Assembly (NCBI GenBank): GCA_963691655.1
Contig: OY829327.1
Span: forward strand, 61,950,079-62,014,078
Direction of reading: 5' to 3'
Origin: Toxonevra muliebris
Lineage: Eukaryota; Arthropoda; Insecta; Diptera; Pallopteridae
DNA length: 64,000 nucleotides
How positions within the stretch are numbered: position 1 is the first letter of the stretch; each line of letters begins with the position of its first letter. Position numbers and translations under genes: made by a program. Of this stretch, positions 50,660 to 61,199 are shown in pieces. The notes beneath the pieces were generated by a model. That model had not been told where the DNA came from. It did not search any database and saw only the letters and a list, made by a program, of their open reading frames with translations.

Positions 50660-52746
50660 ATGAGTTCGTTTTCTGTGTCATATGGTGAATTGAGTAAGGA
50701 GCTTATAATTTGCGGACAAAATGTTTATTCATTAACCGAATTCATAAAAGTAAAAAATTCGAAAGAAGAAATCGAAATAGTGAAAAAAGTAATTCAGAAG
50801 CGGTCCCTTGCTTTGGTAAAAATCGTACTAAAAAATTTCGCATTTCTTTAAGAAAAATTATGCATGGCTAAAAAGTATGTTCTGAAACAAAATCATTCAA
50901 TACGAATTTCTAATACCATAACAATAAATATATATGATTCCTGCTTCTAATTTAGTTTGGTCCAGGTTATACCTCGGTATTAAGGATCTTGAAAATGTAA
51001 TAGAGACTTATTTTATTTACTTATATTCGTGATATTGAGGTGTATGTATATATATATATACATTAAATAGGTATATTAAATTCTCTTGTATCATCTTTTC
51101 TAGAATGTGAAACAAGATGACTCAAAGGACATACGTTTGCTTGGTGATTGTTTTACGCTCGAAGTAATAAAAAAAATATTATGTTTTATACTAATATTCT
51201 AATCCACATATTTATGTATTTTTTAATTCATTTATTATTTATACAGTTTATAAAAGAACTTTTAACTGAAACCGATATTGGGAATACTGTCTTGCAATTT
51301 TACAACAACAACGAATTTCTATTGACGGAACATCGTAATGTCATCATTGACTTAATTTTAGGAAAGATTTCACTCTTGAAAATTAAGCTGCGTCCAGAAC
51401 ATTTTGATAAAATTTCACATAATATAGTTCAATTATTTCCTACTGAGTCAAAAGTAAATATTCATCCGTTTCAGAGCATGATTATACAGGGTTATTCCAT
51501 TCCGATGGAAAACATGAAAGCAGGTGGTAAACCCAGTGAAATGCTAAGCCTCTCACCTCCTTTCATCCATATCGGGGCGGAATTACCCTATAAAATTTTT
51601 CACTAAAATAATTAATCCTTTTTCAGAGTTATTATTTCACTCCGAGAAAACCCAAGGGAAATCCTTCTGGAAAATTGTATTCGAAGTATTATAATTGCAA
51701 TAACAAAAACAGGAAAATTCAGCGGTTATCTGGGTCAATAAATCAGAGCAATTCATTGAGTGAAACAATAGATATTGATACAGTTGAAATCGAACTCTCT
51801 TTGGAGTTAATGGAAGAATCAAGGTTGGTCTTGTTGATTTTTCTGATTTTAACACAACCTGTAGGTTGTGGAGAGAAACGTTTTCATTGCGAAAGCGTGA
51901 CTTAGATGTGTCTTCAGAAACAACAGAAATTATAAAACGCTGGCCGGCATATAAACAACCGTATGGCTATAAATTGGTATCTATTCCTACTTACATATTA
52001 ATTTTAATCACTGATCTAATATAAAATAAACCTTTTCGTTCTGGCAGATTGAATCTGACTTTAATGAAATTTTCCCGAATACAAAAGAACAAAATTGGAT
52101 TACCGTAAAAAAAAAACTGCTAGACTACTACAAGCGCCATATTAAGGATACAACGTGCAAAACGCATCTCACAGCTTTAAATTATATAACAAATGAAGAT
52201 TTGTTATTTAAGTAATAAGTTATGTACCTACTTTACTATATTTATTATTTTCTTTTTTCATATTCAGATTCCATTAACTACCTTACATTTACTCTCTTGG
52301 TAGGAGTTCTACCGCCATGCAAACGCTTTAAAGATTCACAGGGAAGAAACACGAAGAAAGGAACTATAATTGAGTCACAGAATTTTTTCATCACGCATGT
52401 AACCAATCTTAACAACATAGCAGAAACAATATCAAAACTTCAAGAGAGCAGTTTCGCAAATAAAACAACCTTACAGCCATTTCTTGTAGTCCAAGGAGCA
52501 GACGAATACAAGCTGCAAAATTGTTTTGTTGTTTTTGATGCTATTTCTTACAAGGTAGAAAGCCTGCTTAAAGGTGTAGACATTTGTTTTAAAATCTTTC
52601 AAGTATTCAATTTGAAATATCCGGATGTTTGCATCGCTCCATGGACATTTATTCAGAAATTTATGTACGGAATTGATACTGAAAATGATTTTTGTACAGC
52701 TTCACTTACAGAGTTATTAACAGAAGTTTCATTATTTAAAAAATAA
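50660..52746 (+). CDS. Multi-exon gene of a transposon-like two-gene unit, protein 1
   Basis: Likely exons: 50,660-50,815 (MSSFSVSYGELSKELIICG...), 51,104-51,163 (NVKQDDSKDIRLLGDCFTLE), 51,247-51,453 (FIKELLTETDIGN to LFPTESK), 51,627-51,823 (SYYFTPRKPKGNP), 51,865-51,976 (LWRETFSLRKRDL to QPYGYKL), 52,048-52,211 (IESDFNEIFPN to EDLLF) and 52,268-52,746 (INYLTFTLLVGVLPP to LLTEVSLFKK). Introns are short with GT-AG ends, and the central joins keep frame. The link between the first two exons is unresolved, and the last join (52,211/52,268) does not keep frame with canonical sites. The protein type resembles the partner of C2H2/transposase genes found in many copies in animals; no catalytic motif seen. 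It overlaps the next gene at TAATG. Confidence 0.6.
52106..52329 (+). repeat. Source copy of the 224 bp inverted repeat
   Basis: Identical complement of 50,134-50,357. Starts at an A10 run in an exon (ACTGCTAGACTACTACAAGC) and ends inside the next exon (ATGCAAACGCTTT). Confidence 0.92.
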
Positions 52747-55180
52747 TGTTTTTGTGCTGCAAATGTCCGGATAAATTTCAAACGGTTCAAAATTTAATTA
52801 TTAATTTAAAATGCAATAACTTTTATAAAAATGGAAATGTTTTAGAATGTAAGCAAAATAACTGTAACCAATATTTTTCAAATGTTAAAGCTTTCTCCTC
52901 CCACATAAGACACACGCACAAGCTTTCAACCCCCCTATCACAAATAGAATTATTTTCAAGCGAGCAAAGTAGTACTGAAGTGCCACAAAAAAAAAGAAAG
53001 AGCAATTCGAAAACATTGCGTCGTATAATGAAGAGCAAACACGGTTTGAAGACACATCATTATTGTTTGAAAAGGCAAAAAATGATTTCAAGCAAAAGCT
53101 TCTTTTATTAACTTTAAAGTTATATTCGAATGACAATCTTACCAGGGCTACAGTTAAATGGATACAAAGCGAATTTAGTGATGTGCTCGCATCCTTTGCA
53201 CCACTGTTCTCACCTGTTTTTAGCAAGGATTCCAAATTTGAAGAAGATTTAACAGTATTGAAACAAATCTGTATGGAACCGTTTGCAGAACTAGCTTCCG
53301 AACATAAATTTTTCAAAGTACTTGAAAAAGAAAGTTTTTGGGTGCCAGCTCAGAGATATATTTTATCCAGTATTATTTCTCAAAGATTTATCTCCCATAC
53401 ACCCAATATTTCAAATACGAACTTGTATATATACTTAATGCCTTTACGTTTTCAATTTAAAAAGTTGTTCGAGCTGCCAGGAGTTTTCAAAACCACAATA
53501 GAAAATATGAATTCGATATCAGAAAAAAATAATATTTGTAACTATATACAAGGCAATGCTTGGAGGGAAAAAAAACTTATTTTAAAAAAAATATATATGG
53601 TTCCTTACATTTTGTTTCTGGACGATTACGAAATCAACAACCCATTGGGTTCCCATAGCTGTGGTATCTGTGCACTTTACTATAGCTTTCCAACACTTCC
53701 ACAGTATCTTTTGTCCAGAATAGATTTCATATTCCATTGTGGGTTTATCAAAACACAAGACTTCAAAAAATTAGGAAATGAAATTTGTCTTTATAATTTA
53801 ATAAAGGAAATTAAGTTTTTAGAAGAAGAGGGAATCGACATCAAAATTGAAGATGGCACTTATCGAGTACATTTTGTTTTAGGCCTTGTAGTTGGTGACA
53901 ACCTCGCACTAAATGCTGTCTTGGGATTTAGCAAAACCTTCATCAGCCATAAATTTTGTAGGGCATGCTCAGCAAACAAAGACATTACCCAAAAACAATG
54001 TGCAGACAATCCTGCGTTACATAGAACTCAAGAAAGCTATGATTCAATTTGCAGTTCAGCGGAAGGTTTAGAAAGTAGTGGTATTAAAGAAAAGTGCGTT
54101 TTTAATTCAATAAGATCATTTCATGTTGCTCATAACATTGTTTTTGATGTAATGCACGACTTTTTCGAAGGCATATGTATTTACGATTCCTGTCTTGTTT
54201 TATTAAACTTAATTAATAATAATGTTATAACGCTAGAACAAATCAATAACAGAAAGCAACTTTTTAACTACGGGGAGTCTGAAAATTCAAATTTGTCCGT
54301 CCCAATTAATTTACATAGATTAAAATCATGTAATTTAAATATGACTGCAAGAGAATGTTGGTGCTTTATTCATTATCTGCCATTAATTATCGGAGACTTG
54401 ATTCCCTTAAGAAACAAACCATGGAAGCTTTTTTGTTATATGATACAAATATTAGATATAGTTCTTCAACCTGCCATAAATGAAAATGATATCAATAATC
54501 TCCAATTTCTTGTAGAACAACATCACACTTTATATATTCATTTATTTGGAGAGACGTTAAAGCCAAAACACCATTTTCTTTTACATTACGCAAAGTGCAT
54601 TAAATTTTCTGGGCCTCCCAAATTTTTTTGGAGTTTTCGTTTTGAAGCAAAGCACAAAAATCTCAAAAACTATTGCAAAAATATAACTTCCAGGGTAAAT
54701 CCTCCTCATACTTTAAGTATAAAAGCCGGTCTTTCTTTTGCTCAATTTTTAATAAAATATAAAACTGGGTTAGGAGAAACTTTAATTGAAAATATTGGAC
54801 CCACAACAGAGATTAACTTGACAAACTTGAATTATTTTAAATTATTAAAAGAAAATGACTTGAATTCCATTTATGTTAAAGAAACAAAAAAAATATCATT
54901 CAAAGGTACCAAGTATCAGACAGATACGTTTTTGATGTATTTTAAAAGTAATACAATTAAACTTTTTAAAGCAATCCGAATTTTTTTAAACAATGAAAAA
55001 ATATATATTTTATGTAACAAATGTTTAATTTCTAATTTGAATTCGCATTTTCAAAGTTTTGAATTTCAAGGTGAAACGAAAGAGTTTTTTATTAAACCAA
55101 TAGATTTTTTTACTAGTCCACCTTTGTATGTACATATTTTAAGTGATGGTAGAAGATTTCTTAGAAATAAGTTTCTGTAA
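52746..55180 (+). CDS. C2H2-finger transposase-like protein (one frame change at an A9 run)
   Basis: The first part (52,746-53,111) starts MFLCCKCPDKFQTVQN and holds a C2H2 finger (C-x4-C...H-x3-H, ECKQNNC...SSHIRHTH). At CAAAAAAAAAG (about 52,984-52,995) the conserved frame moves by -1 to EQFENIASYNEEQTRFEDTS and then the 705-codon open frame to 55,180. Motifs there: GDNLALNAVLGF (about residue 277 of that frame), DVMHDFFEG (362), KPKHHFLLHY (500) and FRFEAKHKNLK (526). I associate these with a multicopy animal transposase family with acidic catalytic residues, possibly CMC/EnSpm-like, but this is not certain. By far the longest open frame in the window; AATAAA signals follow at about 55,312. 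Confidence 0.72.
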
Positions 55181-55553
55181 AATCTAAGTTTATATAATTA
55201 TTTATTTTACTTATTATAACTTATAATTAAACATTTAAAAACCTAATACAAAACGAGCTATGGCTGCTAGGGCCTTCAGCTTAAAAATGTTAATTTACTT
55301 TTAAGTAAACAAATAAATATATCATTTGTAAAAATAAAATAGTATTTTATTTAATAAATATTATAATTAATATTTAATTTCAAAAACATAAACATTTTGA
55401 AAATTTGATTTCAGAAACATAAACATGTTTAAAATTTTCAAATACAATCGTTTCAGTATTTATTATGAACAATTTTGACAAATTTAAATATGTTCGTAAT
55501 GAAGTCGAGAACGGACATGTTTACTTAACCTAAACATGTTTGCGCGAACTTTA
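55181..55553. other. 3' flank of the transposase-like gene; no gene
   Basis: Several AATAAA-type signals (near 55,312 and 55,334). 55,385-55,440 has two diverged ACATAAACATKTTKAAAATTT units. Nothing else. Confidence 0.4.
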
Positions 55554-56243
55554 CTATGAACACGCTTGGCGCCAAATGTTTTTTTTCTCTGTGCAGTATT
55601 TTTCGATCGTTCGAAGCTGGCGACAATTGGGTGGATTCATATATTTGGGCACTACATCTACTTTATTAGTCTGATACCAATCCATGGTTTTCTTAGAGTA
55701 GTGGCAATGGGCTAAATCTGGCCAAAACTTTACTGGCGAATGGTGGTGACGAACAAATGGGAATAGTCGTTTCCAAAGGCACTCTTTGATGTAAATATCA
55801 GACGTCATAGAAGAGGATGACACAAATGCCCTGGATTTGAGACCACAGCTGCAAATAGCCTGCCACACCATTGCTTTCTTTGCAAATTTATCCATTTTAA
55901 TGTACTTGAATTTTGAGGGTACATTACCACGATTCGTTGCCATATAAAATTTTTGACCTGGAAGCTGTTTAAGATCAAATTTTTCCTATGATTCGTCATC
56001 CACAATAATGCATCCATTGAATTTGGTCAAAACATTATTATAAAGAAGACGAGCACGTTTTTTGGCCAGCAAATTCTGTTTGTCTGTTCTATTTGGATAT
56101 TTTATAGCACGATAACACTTTAGCCCAGCTTTTATACGTATTCGTCTAGCAGTACTTTTGCTGGCATTGTATTTTTTGGCACGATCGCTATCCGATAGTC
56201 CGGGATTGCTTTTGATGGACCTCAAGATAGTGAAAATTATCAC
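55554..56243 (-). pseudogene. IS630/Tc1-type transposase (DD37E spacing), one internal stop
   Basis: The N-terminal part (56,243-55,989) has SDSDRAKKYNASKSTARRIR (helix-turn-helix) and ends CIIVDDES, the first catalytic Asp. A TAG (55,986-55,988) stands where the family has Tyr. The same frame continues as EKFDLKQLPGQKFYMATNRG, MVWQAICSCG, KFWPDLAHCHYSKKTMDWY (second Asp) and MNPPNCRQLRTIEKYC, whose Glu is 37 residues after that Asp. The end of the frame is intact. A single nonsense mutation would suffice to inactivate it. No terminal repeats could be assigned. Confidence 0.82.
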
Positions 56244-56279
56244 TATTCAGTGAAAATCACTGTCTTATTTAATTCTTAT

Positions 56280-57000
56280 TTACTTTACAGTATTTTCACT
56301 TATATAAATTGTTGAAATGCGGGAAATATCCCGTTCTTTAAGGTAAAATATGGTAGGTACTAGAGAGCTGCACGAGTGAGTACGGCATCGTACGAGTACA
56401 GGTATAAATACACATTTGACGAATACAACAATGTCTTCATGTACTCGCATAATCGTTTATGCTTTTACGAGTAGTAATCGGCATCGTGACATCGCATGAT
56501 TATTAATCGGCATTGTCATAGGAAATTTTCAAACTTATACAAACTATTTTTTTTTTTTTCATTTGCATTTAAAGTAGTTATTTGAGCAGTCGGTCCAAAT
56601 AAATTTCATACAAATGCTTAACTGAGGAAAATTAACAGATTTTTCATATGAATACATTTAAAAATTATTTTATTTGCAAATTTTTTTTTTTAATTGAAGT
56701 ATTTAATTTTATTGATTTTAATGTAAATACTATAATAGGAAATAATTAATTTATTCACAAAAACTAAATCGATTATAAAAAAGTACAATTTATTAATTTT
56801 AATGTAAATGCAAAAATAGTGAAATAATTCATTTATAAGAATGTTTAACGATGATTTTAAATTATTTTCACCGCCTGACATTTCAGATATTTTCCTTTTC
56901 TGTTTTTTGCCAAACTGTCATGCTTCTTGTTTTGCTATTAGCAGTTCACAATAGAATTTGATGTAGTTAAACCACTTGTTAAGTATACATTACAGCTATA
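56280..57000. other. Gene-free stretch with short tandem repeats
   Basis: 56,380-56,520 has repeated CGGCATCGT/ATCGGCATTG boxes. 56,697-56,850 holds two ~95 bp diverged tandem units (TTWATTTTAATGTAAATRC... then GGAAATAATTAATTTATT). No coding sequence. Confidence 0.45.
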
Positions 57001-59349
57001 ATTATACGTGTTATAACTAAGTCGTCTACCGAAAGGTTTCTGGAAGGAAATTGCCACTTGTAACGTTTATGTAGCTTTTTAAAGTACTTCTCTTTCCACT
57101 TCAAAGCAATTTGTTGGCTTAAAGCTTTCATTTTTTGCCATCTATGATTAGGCTTATTGGTTTATCAGAAATAATTTGCTCTGGAGGAGCCAAAAGTGGT
57201 CCTCCTGTGAGGAAATGACCTGGAGTCAAGGGAGATACGTCAGTTGGATTTTCTGACATGGGACTAATTAGCTGAGAGTTTAGACAAGCTTCAACTCTAG
57301 ACAAAAGTGTTGAGAACTCTTCGAAAGTGTATCTATGAGGTGAAGCTAATTTACGAAAGTGGAGTTTGAAACTTTTAACTTCTGCTTCCCATAAACCACC
57401 CATGTGGGGAGAACCAGCAGGAAGAAAATTCCATTTGATTTCATGATGAGAGAAGCTATTACAAACAGAATCCCTAAATTGCTTCATGAATTGTTCAAAG
57501 TCCTTTTTAAATGTCTTTGACGCACTAACGAAATTGGTACCATTATCAGAATATATCGTATCTGGACATCCTCGACGTGAAGTAAATCGAGTGAAAGCTG
57601 CTAAAAAGGCAGGCGACGAAATATCGCTAACCGCTTCTAAATGTATAGCTTTAGTCGAAAAGTAGACAAAGATACTTACGTAACCTTTAGTAATAAGGCA
57701 TGCTCTACCTGTATAGTTTTTGATTTCGAAAAGGCCAGCAAAGTCAACTCCGGTATTATTAAGCGCTCGATTGAGAACAGTGCGCTCTGGAGGCAAAGCA
57801 GCCATGATTTGAGACGCTTTACGCTTTTTATCAAGTAAACATGTTTTGCATTTATGAATTGTTGTTTTAATAAGGTTTTTAGCTTTCGGAATCTAATATT
57901 CCTGTCGAATCAAACGTAAAGTGAGTGAATTGCAACCCTGTATGGTAATATTATGAATGAATGAAACTAAAAGATGAGAAAATTTACTATTATATGGTAG
58001 AATTATCGGACGTCTTTCACTAAAGGAAAGAGTTGGAGAATGTGCAAGACGACCATTAATTCGCATAAGATTTTCCCTATCTAAGAAATTATTCAAAGTA
58101 AGAATATTGCTTTTTGAATTGAGAGACTTTTTGGCTTTTATTCTGAAGAGAAATACATTTTCTGGCAGAGAGAAATCAAACAATTTTTTGTGTTTCGTAT
58201 TTCTGCATTCGAAATAGCAACCGTATTGTAATTAAAATTATCTTTTAAACGACGATGAGAGTTGTGATAGAAGCGAAGCACGTAAGAAATCACATGTAGT
58301 GCTCGTGCAAAGGAGGAAAATCTATCAAGAATGTCATCTTCAACATCTAAAAGCGTGCTAAGAACCTTGACATTTCTGACTTCTATTAACGTTTCCAGTT
58401 TGTTTAATTTTGAAGGTGGCCACTCAGACATATCTAAGCAGAGCCACATCGGACCATGCCACTATAACGAATTTTTATTTAATTCTTGAGGAATGAGACC
58501 TCGGCTACATAAATTAGCAGGATTATCATGGATATCAATGTGAAACCAGTTTTTAGCATATGGCTTCTGTTGTACTTTGCTAACACGGTTGGCGACAAAG
58601 GTCGACCATATACTTGGTGTTTTTTTAAGCCATGATAACACAATAGTTGAGTCGGTCCTTCAATAACAATAATATCAAGTTCAGGCATAAGTGAATCAAG
58701 CATTTCAGATGAAAGGACTGCCCCACATAGCTCCAATCTTGGTAAGAAAAGTTTTTATAGGAGCTACTCTTGTTTTTGATACAAGTAAATGGGTGCAAAA
58801 AACGTTTGTTGGTTTACGGATGCGGATACAGATCGCCGCCCCGTATGCTTTCTCTGAGGCATCAGATAAAGCATGGATTTGTGCTTGATCTTCTGGAGTA
58901 TAATCAAACCAAAGAGCAATTTTTATAATATTCATATGCGGGTAATTTTCAATAAATTCTTGCCATTTTTTCAGTGGATACCGGAAGTAACTCATCCCAA
59001 CCTATATTATCGAGCCAAACAATTTGCATCAAAATTTAAGCTATTACGATAATAGGTGTCAACCACCCTACGGGTCAAAGAGTTTAGCGATCATAGTAAG
59101 AATTTCACTCTGCGTATGTGAGCCTTTGCACTGAATAGAGGGGACTTTAAAGTAAAATCTATCAATGCACTCATTCCAACGAACGCCTAATGTTTTTGCA
59201 ACACTAAAATCTTCAAAGTTGAGAAATCCAATATCTGATAAATGTGCCTTCGTCAAATCATTACGGATTTCCTTACAGTTTGACGTCCATTTGAGTAAAG
59301 AAAAACCTGCAGAATTTAAAGCAGCTCCGATTTTGTTGAAACTTGGCAA
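57000..59349 (-). pseudogene. BEL/Pao retrotransposon pol, 5'-truncated
   Basis: Read from 59,349 down: end of RT (NSAGFSLLKWTSNCKEI, LGVRWNECIDRFYF, LFDP), YPLKKWQEFIENYP, then RNase H with IHALSDASEKAYGAAI and LCGAVLSSEM, the H2C2-type region (LMRINGRLAHSPTLSF, NSLTLRLIRQEY) and integrase (57,805-57,128) with GVDFAGLF, YSDNGTNFVSA and SPHMGGLWEAEVKSFK holding Asp, Asp, Glu. The pol tail, KALSQQIALKWKEKYFKKLH and WQFPSRNLSVDD, is in a shifted frame to about 57,000. Gag, protease, the RT catalytic core and both LTRs are missing. Stops and shifts at 59,080, 58,700, 58,460, 58,140 and 57,890. Confidence 0.88.
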
Positions 59350-59703
59350 ACTTGTTGTACTAGTGAACTACATTTTTTTATGCAAAAGAAGGGTAAGTTA
59401 TATCAGCGGATTGCCAAGATACAGGGGCGTAAAGTTCGGACTTTTTTTCCCTATGACAATTTTCAAAAATTCATATGTGAGATCAAATATTACAAAAATT
59501 TTTTAATGTTTATAATAGCGTTTTGTCCGATCTTTTCAATAAAAATATTTTAAGTACTGTAATTTTTTTTTTTACCAAAAAACTCAAATTCAAACACACT
59601 TTCCATTTTTTCTCGCAATACGACAATTTTGATATTTTTTACTTTACACTAAACAAAAGCTTATGCTTTCCCCTTTAAAATGATGTGTCAAACGTAGTGG
59701 GCA
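59350..59703. other. No gene seen
   Basis: AT-rich sequence after the truncated 5' edge of the BEL/Pao copy. No supportable feature. Confidence 0.3.
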
Positions 59704-59874
59704 CGTGAAGTAACAATCTGTTAAAAGTAAAATGTCTACATTTTCACTCAGCGACGCGTTTCTAACACACTTTTAAAGCAGATTCTTTTGATTTTGCACC
59801 CGGGAAACGCACCCATTGTGTTTGATTACAATGAAAATGTATACATTTTACTTTTACCAAATTGTTACTTCACG
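59704..59874. mobile_element. 171 bp hairpin MITE
   Basis: CGTGAAGTAACAATYTG, then AAAAGTAAAATGT and TACATTTTCA at 59,704-59,746 are repeated as complement at 59,831-59,874. Core about 84 bp, GC-richer, without a frame. Confidence 0.7.
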
Positions 59875-60647
59875 CTTCAGCTTCACATTCTGTTTCTCAC
59901 TTTAGAACCAGGCACAACCAGCGCGCCGAACGCCCGGAACGGTAGTGCGCAGCAAACATACCATAGCTATTGACCATTGCACGTAGTTACGTTTGGTTTC
60001 CTTGTTGGATATCTATGGTGTTATTATTATCCAAGATATTATTGGGTATTTTAAGAATCTTTGATTTGCCCCATATATATCATTTGCTAGCTGTAAAAGT
60101 GTGCGTAGGGTGCACAGTTTACCCCAAAAGTTACAGTTTGTAATTCATAATAGCCCTTTTCACTCTTTGGAGTAAAGTGCTGAGTAGTGGAGTAAAAAAG
60201 TAATGTTTTACTCTACAGCGAGAACGCATCTAAAATTGACAACTGCTCTCTGAAATAAAAGTCAAAAAATATATTTTTCATTATTTGTTTATTTTTTTTT
60301 TCGATTGAAAAAGTGTGTAGTATACGTGCAAAAACCTCCTTTATTCATTTTTTAATGCTAGACGCTGTTTGCAAAATTAAGTGTGTTGAAGGTGAGGGGA
60401 GATAAAATTGATTCGCAATAGTTTTCAAAAGTTCTTGTCAATAAAAACATGAGTAGAAATTAAAATTTTTTTCATTTCATATTGTTGACAGCTTTTCTTT
60501 TATTTTCTCTGCGATCACTGTTCCCAATTGAATGCGCCAGCAACAAAACCTTTGTTTTTTATTTTTTGTTGTCGTACAAATCAAGAAGTAGGCAATACTA
60601 ATTGTCTCTCTTACTCAGAGTAACAGGGTCGAACTAGAATAAAAGTC
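59875..60647. other. No gene seen
   Basis: Contains a GGAGTAAA-rich spot (60,165-60,225, boxes GGAGTAAAGTGCTGAGTAGT and TTTTACTCTACAG). Otherwise AT-rich without coding support. Confidence 0.3.
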
Positions 60648-60945
60648 AGTGTGGCCAACTCAGCGCTTTTCCCGCTGAATTTAGTGCTTTTTGAAAATTA
60701 AAACGCGGAAAAAAGTGGTTTAGCGGTCAGCTGGTTTTTTAACGCATTTTTTCAATTTAATAGACACTAAGAGCTCCGCTAAATAATCCATTTCCTGAAT
60801 ATACCTAACAACATTTTTTATCGAAACAATGAGCAATGAACTTATTTAAAAGTTTGTAACCGTAAGTCACTCAATTCAAAATATTCGTTACTTCATATAA
60901 AAAATGGGTTAAAATACTAAAAATTCAATGACGTAAATAAACAGC
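60648..60945 (+). repeat. Dispersed repeat 'D' (hAT-like end), copy 2
   Basis: Starts CAGTGTGGCCAACTCAGCGC; see 42,097. It is longer than copy 1 by an internal segment (GAATTTAGTGCTTTTTGAAA). Confidence 0.6.
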
Positions 60946-60979
60946 ACTGGGGCCGAATCGGGGCATCCGTGATCGAGTA

Positions 60980-61080
60980 AGCAATCGTATCGAATAAAAT
61001 TTCGTGACGTATCGAGTGGCCGAATCGCGGCATTCGATACGTCACGAAACGTAATTTTATTGAATTGTAATAGATTGCAC
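60980..61080. repeat. Imperfect ~100 bp palindrome
   Basis: ATCGAATAAAATTTCGTGAC, GTATCGAGTGGCC on the left pairs with GGCATTCGATACGTCAC, GAAACGTAATTTTATTGAAT on the right. CCGAATCGSGGCAT also occurs as a direct repeat at 60,953 and 61,020. Confidence 0.6.
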
Positions 61081-61199
61081 ATTTGACATTAGGAGAAATG
61101 TCAAAAAGAAGTAAACAAAATAAAATCAAGGTCAAATGTAAGTATTTAAAACTTTTTCAAGAAAAAAATTAATAAAACATTTTCTTTATAGCAATCTCA

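Noticed and set aside
58691..58888. Plus-strand frames over 57.6-59.5 kb
   Set aside because: Antisense to the BEL/Pao pol, which has conserved motifs on the minus strand.
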